DNA of 64,000 nt from Flavobacterium coralii (GTDB taxonomy: Bacteria > Bacteroidota > Bacteroidia > Flavobacteriales > Flavobacteriaceae): NCBI RefSeq assembly GCF_019891545.1, contig NZ_JAHDIU010000006.1, positions 103,889-167,888 on the forward strand, in the 5' to 3' direction. The stretch's first letter is position 1. Every line of letters begins with the position of its first letter. Under the pieces are notes generated by a model, which saw nothing but the letters and a program-made list of their open reading frames with translations, was not told the DNA's origin and did not search any database. The translations under genes were made by a program, and so were the position numbers. Below are positions 15,110 through 22,835 of this stretch, piece after piece.

Positions 15110-16421
15110 ATGCACTTTGAATGGTGAGGAATTTCATTTTCATTTCCTGAAGTTCATTCTCTAATTTATGAATGGCCTCCCACGTTACTTCAGGCTTGCT
15201 TGCTTTTTCAACGGCAAATTTATGCCTTAGTCCCTGCATCTCTCGTGATATACTCTGTTTCTCAGTGATAGCATACTCTTCCGTTTGCTGAATGGAATGA
15301 TGGCCGAGCATTTCCTTCACAACATGTATCGGAACATTGTTGCCGAGGGTTACTGTACTTGCAAACGTTCTACGCGCTTTGTGCGTGTTCAATTCGCAGT
15401 TGATGCCGCATAAGTCTGCGATTTCTTTCAGATAGGCGTTCATCTTTTGATTTGATTTGACTGGTAGCACAGCACCGCGCTTTTCACTGAGTGGATGACC
15501 TTTGTAACGCGACATGATTTCCAAAGCTTGTGGCAGCAGTGGGACATTGGTTTCTGAACCGGTTTTCTGCCTTTCAGTCATAATCCATGGCTCACCATCA
15601 ATGCCAGTTTTAATGTCTGATGCTTTTAGGTTAAATACATCAATATAAGCTAAGCCCGTATAACATTGGAATACAAAAATATCGCGTACTAATTCAAGTC
15701 TTGGTGTAGAAAAACTATGCCTCTCGATTTTTAGGAGTTCTTCCCTACTTAAAGGCTTTTTATTGGTCTTCGTCTTTTTCCCCTTGAAAAGTTTAAAAGG
15801 GTCAACCGTTATAATTTCCTTTGCAATTGCCCGCAATACTATCTTTTTAAAATTCGATATATATTTCAACGTAGTATTATTACAGCATCCTTTGACCGTT
15901 TTAAGGTAGAATTCATAATCTTTAACAAACTGGAAATTCAGTTCCCTAAACTCCAGATCATCTACCCTGTACTTAAACTTTATAAAATCCCTGACGTGAG
16001 ATTTAGCGGTAACAAAACGTTCAAGTGTTCCTGCTGAATACTCTTTTGGTACAAGGGCTTTGACTTCGTCGTTATGAAGTTGGAATTCTTCCAGAACCTT
16101 TGCCCTGGAAGCAACCTTTCCCTTGACATAATCGATAAGCTTTTGTGCAGTGATTGTTTCCTCGGCATAGATAAGATCAGCTTTTCTCTTATTTACTTTG
16201 ACGGTTATTGCATCAAGCACATTGTTTAAGACGCGTGCATCTTCCTTGCTCCCGGTTGCACGTTCTGTTTTTTGATCCCACCTGGTTAAATCCCAGGTAC
16301 ATTTAATAGATGTTTCTTTAGGAATACCGTCAACGGTAATTCTCAAATAAATAGACCTGATATTGGTCTTTCTTCGCGGAGTCCTCAAAAAGAAGGTTAA
16401 TCCAAAACTGCTTTCCAACAT
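15108..16421 (-). CDS. tyrosine recombinase / integrase of a Bacteroidota integrative element
   Basis: This 437-residue integrase has an N-terminal arm-binding domain (about 1-95), a SAM-like core-binding domain (about 105-205) and a C-terminal catalytic domain. Catalytic-domain landmarks are TERQKTGSE (Lys), THKARRTFAST (HxxR, about 343), LGHHSIQQTEEYA (H...Y, about 365-380). The usual first catalytic arginine in CxTGLRxxD is Ala here (CYTGLAYIDV, about 250), as in the CTnDOT-related recombinases that replace Arg I. It lies with its 5' end toward the tRNA-Ser 3' end, 273 bases away, fitting integration at that tRNA. It points to the left as the island body. Confidence 0.9.
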   Translation of the reverse strand: MLESSFGLTFFLRTPRRKTNIRSIYLRITVDGIPKETSIKCTWDLTRWDQKTERATGSKEDARVLNNVLDAITVKVNKRKADLIYAEETITAQKLIDYVKGKVASRAKVLEEFQLHNDEVKALVPKEYSAGTLERFVTAKSHVRDFIKFKYRVDDLEFRELNFQFVKDYEFYLKTVKGCCNNTTLKYISNFKKIVLRAIAKEIITVDPFKLFKGKKTKTNKKPLSREELLKIERHSFSTPRLELVRDIFVFQCYTGLAYIDVFNLKASDIKTGIDGEPWIMTERQKTGSETNVPLLPQALEIMSRYKGHPLSEKRGAVLPVKSNQKMNAYLKEIADLCGINCELNTHKARRTFASTVTLGNNVPIHVVKEMLGHHSIQQTEEYAITEKQSISREMQGLRHKFAVEKASKPEVTWEAIHKLENELQEMKMKFLTIQSA

Positions 16422-16517
16422 AATTCAAACATTTAAAGTTAATAAAGGTCGAACTGTTGTACTTAAAAATCAAGTCGTTAACGTGCTTTACATCTTGCTA
16501 ATCAATGAGTTACAAGG

Positions 16518-16603
16518 ATTTTGTGGCGCACTTTTTTTTTCGGGCCTCTGCGCCACGAATGCACCACAAAAATTTTGTGCATTTTTGCAAATTTTGTGTA
16601 TTT
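16518..16603. repeat. cluster of short direct and inverted repeats beside the integrase (candidate att region)
   Basis: The octamer ATTTTGTG occurs at 16518-16525, 16572-16579 and 16591-16598. An inverted CACAAAAAT lies at 16565-16573, and GTGGCGCA (16523-16530) pairs with TGCGCCAC (16549-16556). The copies sit between the integrase start and the tRNA-Ser 3' end, where an attachment site with arm-type integrase sites would be expected. Confidence 0.5.
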
Positions 16604-16616
16604 GCAGGCTAAAAAT

Positions 16617-16650
16617 AAAAAACCCGCAAATTGTTAACTTGCAGGTTTTT
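16617..16650 (-). terminator. terminator of the tRNA-Ser transcript
   Basis: On the minus strand AACCTGCAA and TTGCGGGTT pair (one G-U) around a short loop and are followed by TTTTTTATTTT. It lies about 45 bases downstream of the tRNA 3' end. Confidence 0.6.
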
Positions 16651-16693
16651 AGCTATTTAAGATATTTTTGACTCATAATTGAGTCCTTTTTCG

Positions 16694-16781
16694 CAGAGAG
16701 GAAGGGATTCGAACCCTCGATGCCCTTTTGGAGCATACACACTTTCCAGGCGTGCGCCTTCGACCACTCGGCCACCTCTCT
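16694..16781 (-). tRNA. tRNA-Ser (anticodon GGA)
   Basis: The acceptor stem pairs AGAGAGG with CCTCTCT, the anticodon loop is CTGGAAA (GGA, decoding UCC), a long serine-type variable arm follows, and the T loop is GGTTCGAATCCC. The length is 88 bases; the 3' CCA is not encoded. Its 3' end faces the integrase. Confidence 0.95.
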
Positions 16782-16825
16782 AAAACAGGGTGCAAAAATA
16801 GAATTAAAAACTGATTCTAAAAAAT

Positions 16826-17857
16826 TTATTCCGACAATTCCCCGCACAGCGGCTCCTCAAATCGCGCCTTAAAATCAGCAGGTGGCACCTGCTGTCCAAG
16901 CAGGTACATCAGCTTGGTAATGGCTGCCTCGGTAGTAATATCTTTGCCCGATATTACCCCGATTTCTTTAAGTAGTGTGCTTGTTTCGTAGTGACCCATG
17001 TTAACGCTGCCGCCTGAGCATTGCGTTACATTTACTATGTGCAGCCCGCGCTCTATGGCCCGTTGCAGGGTAGATATAAAGTAGATGTCGGTTGGTGCGT
17101 TGCCTGCGCCGTAGGTTTCTAAAACCGCGCCTTTAAGCCCGGGCGTGTTCAGGATAGAAGTAAGTACCTGTTCGCTTATTCCGGGAAACATTTTTATGAT
17201 TACTACATTGTCATCAAATCCTTCCGAAACCTTTAAAGGTTGTGCGGAATTATTCTGCAGCAGCAAATCCTCATTAATCTTAAGGTGAACGCCTGATTCC
17301 GCAAGAGGCGGGTAATTGGGTGATGCGAAGGCATTAAAATGCTCGGCACTGATCTTTGTAGTGCGGTTACCGCGATAGAGCTTATATTCAAAATACAGGC
17401 ATACCTCGCGCACTAAAGGGTGTGTTTTGTTTTGCAGCGAGGCTATCTGTATGGCTGTTATAAGGTTTTCTTTAGCATCGGTGCGCAAATCGCCTATTGG
17501 CAGTTGCGAACCGGTAAAAACAACCGGCTTATTCAGGTTTTGCAGCATAAAGCTAAGTGCAGATGCCGAATAAGACATGGTATCGGAACCGTGTAGGATT
17601 ACGAAACCGTCAAACTTATCATAATTTTCTTGGACTATAGCTGCTATTTTTGCCCATTTTGGCGGCGCCATATTAGACGAGTCTATGGGCTGCTCAAAAG
17701 AGGCTGTTTGTATGTTACAGTCCAGTTGTTTTAACTCGGGTATGCGCTGCAACAGCTTGGCGAAGTTAAAGTTCTTTAATGCCCCGGTTTTAAAATCTTT
17801 TACCATACCAATGGTACCGCCCGTGTAAAGCAACAGTATATTGGGTTTGCTATGCAT
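16826..17857 (-). CDS. ansA: type I L-asparaginase
   Basis: This 343-residue cytoplasmic enzyme hydrolyses asparagine to aspartate and ammonia. It shows the N-terminal threonine motif LLYTGGTIGMV (about 8-18) and the second active-site motif VILHGSDTMSYSA (about 86-98, with the Thr and Asp), and it has the usual length. Its start overlaps the acyltransferase gene by 8 bases, so the two are co-transcribed. A single cytoplasmic AnsA of this type is common in the phylum. It is the first clear backbone gene to the right of the tRNA. Confidence 0.93.
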   Translation of the reverse strand: MHSKPNILLLYTGGTIGMVKDFKTGALKNFNFAKLLQRIPELKQLDCNIQTASFEQPIDSSNMAPPKWAKIAAIVQENYDKFDGFVILHGSDTMSYSASALSFMLQNLNKPVVFTGSQLPIGDLRTDAKENLITAIQIASLQNKTHPLVREVCLYFEYKLYRGNRTTKISAEHFNAFASPNYPPLAESGVHLKINEDLLLQNNSAQPLKVSEGFDDNVVIIKMFPGISEQVLTSILNTPGLKGAVLETYGAGNAPTDIYFISTLQRAIERGLHIVNVTQCSGGSVNMGHYETSTLLKEIGVISGKDITTEAAITKLMYLLGQQVPPADFKARFEEPLCGELSE

Positions 17858-18983
17858 CCTGGTATTTCATTTTGTTTACAACAGGGTTGGCATACATTGC
17901 CAAAAAGTTATTACGCATAACCTCATTTTCTATATCAATGCGCATTTCGAGCCGCCTTTCAAAAAGCTGCCGTTCTTTATCGGTATATTCAGATACAAAA
18001 CGGCTGCCGCCATGTAAAAGGTCATACGCTATATAATTGGTAGGCCAAAGCATATAGCTGCTCAAAATAGCATCGTCAAGCACCTGTGCAAGCGCCTGTA
18101 TCTGCTTATTATTATTGTCCTGCTCAGCGCTTATGGTATCAAACTCGGTATCCAGCACATCACAAACATGAATGTGGATACGCTTTTTCTGCCCCATAAT
18201 ACCGCTTAGCAGCGTGTTAAGATCTTCATTCTTTTCCTTCACATACACCTCATCATTTGCCTTCGCCATAAGCATAGGCATCTTTAGCGCATCGGTTGGG
18301 TCATATTCATAAGAAATAGATACCGGCACAATTTTTAGCGATTTAAAGTATGCCATAATATCTTCTCCTTCGGCTGCCATAGCAAGCATTTTTAAAACAC
18401 CCTGATGTGTGGCATCGTTACCGTCTTTAGTACGGCCTTCGCGCTGGGCTATCCATACCGAACGGTTTTCGCGCAGTAAAAGCTGCCTTACATACTCTGA
18501 CATCAGTTTAGAGCTTTGCAGCAGCTCGCGTGGCGGTAAGCCCCGCTGCACAACAAAATTGCGGTTAAGCCTCGATAGGGTATGCAGTACCGGCTTCTGG
18601 ACAAGGTTATCGCCTATTGCAGATGCCGTCATTATCAGTCCGTGGTCATGAAGGCAAACATTAAGCAATGAAGTATCAAGTATTATATCCCTGTGATTGG
18701 AAATAAAAAGATAGGGTGTATGCCTTTCCAGTTTTTCAAAACCGGAAGTGGTAAGCCCCTCAGAGCTTTTTTTAAGTACTTTTTGTACTGCCGGGTATAT
18801 AAAATTTATCTGAAAATCGCGTTTAGAATGTGTTTTCTTCAGCTGTTCCTCCCATACGGAAGGCTCAACATCCGGAAACGTAAAGCTCATAAGTGCCTTC
18901 ATCATAGGGTGGTGCAGTACCCCGCGTATGGCCTCATTAACTTCACTGTCATAATAAGGCCTTATATGATCAAATTTCGACAT
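17850..18983 (-). CDS. 1-acyl-glycerol-3-phosphate acyltransferase-like protein (PlsC superfamily)
   Basis: The 377-residue protein carries the acyltransferase core: a catalytic NHRDIILD motif (about 96-103) and the substrate motif IAQREGRTKDG (about 179-189), between which lies a hydrophobic segment. It would add a fatty acyl chain to a glycerophosphate or similar acceptor at the inner membrane. It is longer than plain PlsC because of an added N-terminal part of about 80 residues and a C-terminal part of about 150. The substrate cannot be named from sequence. It overlaps the downstream asparaginase gene by 8 bases. Confidence 0.8.
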   Translation of the reverse strand: MSKFDHIRPYYDSEVNEAIRGVLHHPMMKALMSFTFPDVEPSVWEEQLKKTHSKRDFQINFIYPAVQKVLKKSSEGLTTSGFEKLERHTPYLFISNHRDIILDTSLLNVCLHDHGLIMTASAIGDNLVQKPVLHTLSRLNRNFVVQRGLPPRELLQSSKLMSEYVRQLLLRENRSVWIAQREGRTKDGNDATHQGVLKMLAMAAEGEDIMAYFKSLKIVPVSISYEYDPTDALKMPMLMAKANDEVYVKEKNEDLNTLLSGIMGQKKRIHIHVCDVLDTEFDTISAEQDNNNKQIQALAQVLDDAILSSYMLWPTNYIAYDLLHGGSRFVSEYTDKERQLFERRLEMRIDIENEVMRNNFLAMYANPVVNKMKYQDA

Positions 18984-19052
18984 GCACTTCTTAAAGTTAT
19001 AACGATTTCACAAAAGAACGAAAATTTTACGAATTTAAACCGAAATTGTTTG

Positions 19053-19820
19053 TTAAATGCCAAAAACCGCCTTCGAATTTGCTGTTGTTATTGCCGCAAT
19101 TTCTTCTAAAGAAAGATTGTATAATGCTGCCATTTTTTCTGCAATCAAAACTGTATAGCTGCTTTCGTTTCGTTTGCCCCTGTGCGGCACCGGTGCCAGG
19201 TAGGGTGAATCCGTTTCAAGTACAATATGCTTTATATCTATATCGGCTAAAAACTGGTCAATTTTTCCGTTCTTAAATGTGGCGACACCCCCTATCCCGA
19301 GTTTCAAATTATATGAAATTGCCTGCTGTGCCTGTTTAAAATTCCCGGTAAAGCAATGAAATATACCATAAAGTCCCTCCCCTTTCTCTGACTCAAGCAC
19401 CTCGAAAACCTCATCAAATGCATCACGGCAATGTATGTTTATGGGCAGCTTGTACTTTTTTGCAAGCTGTATCTGATGTTTAAAAGCATGCTGCTGCTCT
19501 TTCAGCCGTGTTTTGTCCCAGTACAGGTCTATGCCAATTTCGCCTACCGCTGCAAAATTCCGCTTTGCCAGTTCCGCTTCTACATGGGCAAGCTCCTCTT
19601 CATAATTATCTTTTACATAGGTTGGGTGAAGCCCCATCATCAGGAAAACATTTTCTGGGTAACGCGCTTCTAGCGCATACATTTTATCCGTATAAGACGA
19701 ATCAATAGATGGCACAAACATCCGGGATACACCGGCATTAATGGCGCGGTTAATCATGGCATCAGTTTCCCCTTCAAATTCTTCGCTGTACAGGTGTGTA
19801 TGGGTATCGGTAAAAATCAT
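19053..19820 (-). CDS. tatD: TatD-family metal-dependent DNase/hydrolase
   Basis: This 255-residue TIM-barrel amidohydrolase has the metal ligands in order: DTHTHLYS (5-12), EIGIDLYWD (about 96-104, Glu), NIHCRDAFDEV (about 131-141, His), GIFHCFTGN (about 154-162, His) and LETDSPYLAP (about 200-209, Asp). Family members act as 3'-5' exonucleases or deoxyribonucleases in repair and turnover. A promoter -7 box lies just upstream, so it is likely transcribed alone. Confidence 0.93.
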   Translation of the reverse strand: MIFTDTHTHLYSEEFEGETDAMINRAINAGVSRMFVPSIDSSYTDKMYALEARYPENVFLMMGLHPTYVKDNYEEELAHVEAELAKRNFAAVGEIGIDLYWDKTRLKEQQHAFKHQIQLAKKYKLPINIHCRDAFDEVFEVLESEKGEGLYGIFHCFTGNFKQAQQAISYNLKLGIGGVATFKNGKIDQFLADIDIKHIVLETDSPYLAPVPHRGKRNESSYTVLIAEKMAALYNLSLEEIAAITTANSKAVFGI

Positions 19821-19839
19821 TATCGGTTTTATAAGGCTG

Positions 19840-19847
19840 CAAAATTA
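19840..19847 (-). promoter_or_regulatory. -7 box of tatD
   Basis: TAATTTTG on the minus strand, about 20 bases before the start codon, fits TAnnTTTG. Confidence 0.45.
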
Positions 19848-19921
19848 CAAATAGCAAAAGGCTTTTGCATCCTTTATACAATTATTTAAAGTATTTTTGG
19901 GAAGCAATCACAAAAACAGGA

Positions 19922-20359
19922 ATGGAAAATTTATACGATACGCTTAAAGAGAAAGGCTACAAACGCATAAAATTTAAAATATCTAAAACACAGCACCTGC
20001 TTATTAAAGCCAAAATTAATGGTACCGAAGGAAATTTTATACTGGATACCGGTGCTTCTAACAGCTGCGTGGGTTTTGAAGGCATCGAATATTTTAGCCT
20101 CTCGGCAGCCGACTCTGAAACTAAAGCTGCGGGTGCCGGCGGTGTGGGTATGCTTACTCAGGCATCTTTAAAAAACACGCTTAAAATGGGCAGGTGGTCA
20201 ACCAAAAATTTTGGTTTGGTAATATTTGATATGTCGCATGTTAATGAAGCATTGCGGCAGTATAAAGCTAAACCTGTACACGGTATAATAGGCGCCGATG
20301 TGCTACTGAAAGGCAAAGCTATTATCGATTATTACAATAACTGCTTTTATCTTAAATAG
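19922..20359 (+). CDS. retropepsin-like aspartic protease domain protein
   Basis: The start at 19922 (MENLYDTLKEKG) is preferred over an in-frame ATG at 19865, whose first 19 residues overlap the tatD promoter area and look non-coding. The 145-residue protein has a single aspartyl protease half: FILDTGASNSCV (about 39-50) with the D-T/S-G triad, a flap region, and a C-terminal GIIGADVLLKG motif (about 121-131). As in retroviral-type proteases a homodimer would be needed. No signal peptide is seen, so it is probably cytoplasmic. Its substrate is unknown. Confidence 0.78.
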   Translation: MENLYDTLKEKGYKRIKFKISKTQHLLIKAKINGTEGNFILDTGASNSCVGFEGIEYFSLSAADSETKAAGAGGVGMLTQASLKNTLKMGRWSTKNFGLVIFDMSHVNEALRQYKAKPVHGIIGADVLLKGKAIIDYYNNCFYLK

Positions 20360-20406
20360 TTACATAATTTTAATTATATTGCCTGACAAAACCATCAACA
20401 ATACTT

Positions 20407-22641
20407 ATGAAAAAATTATTACTATTCTCAACTTTTTTGTTTGCAGCGAACATTTTTGCACAAAATACCTGCGAAGATGCACTAAATATACCTGTTAATG
20501 ATGGGATTATTTGTGATTCATCTGTAGAGGCATCATTTAATTTATCATCACCCCCAACTATTGAAGCCTGCAACCCATTAACCCCTTCAAACGCAGCCAT
20601 TTGGTTTGAATTTACTGCTACACATACAAGGCTCAAACTAAATTTACAGCAGTTACCAGGCACCAGTGCAAACATAGCAGCCCATCTTTTCAGCGGGAAT
20701 TGTGATAATCTCGACGCCATTGGCTGCCTGAGTTCAAGTGGCATTATGAATAACCTTATTGTTGGCGAACCATATAAAATTGAGCTAACCACGAACGTAA
20801 CTACCCCAAGTGTATCATTATGCATAATTGTACCTCCTTCAGGTGTAACGGCTAATGCCACAGATTACACACCCGAAGAACTAGTAACCGACGTACTTAT
20901 AAACTCTTCTTGCGTTATTGTATCCAATATAACTTATTCAACAGGGCCAACTGACACTGATGGTGGGCTTGGCAGTTTTACCAGTAATGGCGCTGACTTT
21001 ATATTTGACGAAGGAATAGTTTTATCTACCGGCAAAGTATCAAATGTGCAAGGCCCGGATAATGGGATTACAAGCCAGGATACTGAGTCTGGAAATGATG
21101 CAGACCTAGCTGAAATAATGAACATGAATGGATTGAATGGCGATTTTTTTAACTCTACATCGCTTGAATTTGATTTTGTCCCTATGATTGAAGAGATTAG
21201 CTTTGATTTTCTTTTTGCTTCAAATGAATATGGTATATTTCAATGTATTTACGGTGATGCTTTTGCATTTATATTAACTGACCTTACAACCGGTGTATCT
21301 ACTAACCTTGCAGTAATACCCGGTACAGCAGTACCTGTATCAGTAGTAACTATTCGTAATAGTCAATATAATACAAATTGCGCTTCTGCAAACGCAGCAT
21401 ATTTCGATAATTTTTATGAATCATCAGACCCTACCGCACCTGTAAATTTTAACGGCACAACCGTGCCCATGACGGCTTACAGTGAAGTGGTGCCCGGCAA
21501 TGCTTACCATATTAAACTGGTAATAGCAGATTATATGGATAAAGTAATGGACAGTGCAGTTTTTATTGAGGCCGGAAGTTTTAATATAGGCTCTCCTGAA
21601 TCTGGTGAGCTTACTGCTGAAAATGGGACAATATTGTGCGAAGGAGGAAGCACAATGTTAAATATTAATCTTCCAGACAGCTTCACTTTTACATGGTACC
21701 TTAACGGCGAACTCATTCCTGGTGAAACAAGCAGTACATATTATGCTATTCAGGCGGGCGAATATACTGTTAATGTAGCATTTGAGGGAAGCGCCTGTAG
21801 TCTTGACTATACTATAAATATATTTGAAGAGGGTACTGAGCCTATACCTGTAATTATTTCAGATTACATTATTTTTGAGCCAGAATCTGACGGAGTTTTT
21901 ACATTTAACCTTGATTCAAAAAGACAACAGATTATAAACAGCATTAATGCAGGTGAGCCTTTAGTTACCCTACACAATACGCAAGACGATGCAATGAACG
22001 GCACCAATGCCCTTCCCGGTATTTACAACAATACTACAAATCCTGAAACGCTTTTTGTAAGGATAGAAAATCCGCAAGCAGGATGTTTTACAACCGGAAG
22101 CTTCCAGATAGTTGTGCTGGATGAAAACTATACCACACCTGCACCGCAGGGAGATGAAAGCCAATCTTTTGAGGAAGGAGACACACTTGCCGATATTGAA
22201 GTTGAAGGCGAAAACATACAATGGTATGCAAATGACGCTACAGGCGGCAGGAGTACTCAGGACAATACAGATGATGAAGAACCTCTTCCTTTAAATACAT
22301 TATTGGTAGATGGTACAACCTACTACGCCTCGCAAACCGTTTGGGGCATAGAGAGTGAAGAAAGGCTTGCTGTAACCGTCTATCTTTCAATGAGCGCAGA
22401 TGAGCATGCATTCACAGGCTTTAAAATGTACCCTAACCCTGTTAAGGACATGCTGTATTTGCAAAACAACACTACCATAGAAAGTATCTCTGTAATTAAT
22501 CTTTTAGGCCAGGAAGTACTAAGCCAGGCAAATAATAAGGAAATTGCAACTGTTAACCTTCAGGATTTGGCTAACGGAATATACCTTGTAAAAGTAAAGG
22601 CACAACAATCCGAAAAAATAATAAAGATAATCAAGGAATAA
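20407..22641 (+). CDS. secreted choice-of-anchor L protein with T9SS type A sorting domain
   Basis: The product has 744 residues with a signal peptide (about 1-19, ending FAQ). A PPC-like beta domain (about 22-140) is followed by a 'choice-of-anchor L' domain (about 155-395; ITYSTGPTDTDGGLGSF, FLFASNEYGIFQCIYGDAF). Ig-like repeats (about 395-650) follow. The C-terminus carries a type A sorting signal (MYPNPVKDMLYL ... LANGIYLVKV, about 675-744), which directs transport by T9SS and attachment to or release from the cell surface. Surface adhesin or binding functions are usual for such proteins; the ligand is unknown. Confidence 0.9.
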   Translation: MKKLLLFSTFLFAANIFAQNTCEDALNIPVNDGIICDSSVEASFNLSSPPTIEACNPLTPSNAAIWFEFTATHTRLKLNLQQLPGTSANIAAHLFSGNCDNLDAIGCLSSSGIMNNLIVGEPYKIELTTNVTTPSVSLCIIVPPSGVTANATDYTPEELVTDVLINSSCVIVSNITYSTGPTDTDGGLGSFTSNGADFIFDEGIVLSTGKVSNVQGPDNGITSQDTESGNDADLAEIMNMNGLNGDFFNSTSLEFDFVPMIEEISFDFLFASNEYGIFQCIYGDAFAFILTDLTTGVSTNLAVIPGTAVPVSVVTIRNSQYNTNCASANAAYFDNFYESSDPTAPVNFNGTTVPMTAYSEVVPGNAYHIKLVIADYMDKVMDSAVFIEAGSFNIGSPESGELTAENGTILCEGGSTMLNINLPDSFTFTWYLNGELIPGETSSTYYAIQAGEYTVNVAFEGSACSLDYTINIFEEGTEPIPVIISDYIIFEPESDGVFTFNLDSKRQQIINSINAGEPLVTLHNTQDDAMNGTNALPGIYNNTTNPETLFVRIENPQAGCFTTGSFQIVVLDENYTTPAPQGDESQSFEEGDTLADIEVEGENIQWYANDATGGRSTQDNTDDEEPLPLNTLLVDGTTYYASQTVWGIESEERLAVTVYLSMSADEHAFTGFKMYPNPVKDMLYLQNNTTIESISVINLLGQEVLSQANNKEIATVNLQDLANGIYLVKVKAQQSEKIIKIIKE

Positions 22642-22680
22642 CAAACTGTTGAAGGCAAACAGCCGCTTATAATTAAAAAA

Positions 22681-22811
22681 GGGCTGTCTCAAAAGTGTCA
22701 TTCTGAATGAAGCGATAGCGAAGTGAAGAATCTTAAATAGTTGATTTCGTTAAGATTCCTCCTATCGTCGGAATGACAAAATGCTAGTAAAAGCACTTTT
22801 GAGACAGCTCC
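22681..22811. repeat. MITE-like hairpin repeat between convergent genes
   Basis: Outer arms CTGTCTCAAAAGTG and CACTTTTGAGACAG are perfect inverted repeats of 14 bases, extended with mismatches. Inner arms (about 22699-22735 and 22750-22777) match each other imperfectly with the core GTCATTC and GGAATGAC. The whole 131-base element forms one long hairpin and separates the convergent T9SS cargo gene and aspS, so it could also end transcription. Relatives of its inner arm occur at about 46290-46462. Confidence 0.65.
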
Positions 22812-22835
22812 TTTTAATTATATTGTACTATTTTA

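Noticed and set aside
1-16694. Second copy of the tRNA-Ser 3' end as the left island boundary
   Set aside because: I did not find the GGTTCGAATCCC-type T-arm sequence again by eye in this part, so the other end is either outside the window or altered.
16653-16847. 64-codon minus-strand frame covering the tRNA-Ser
   Set aside because: It lies over a complete tRNA gene and has no protein family.
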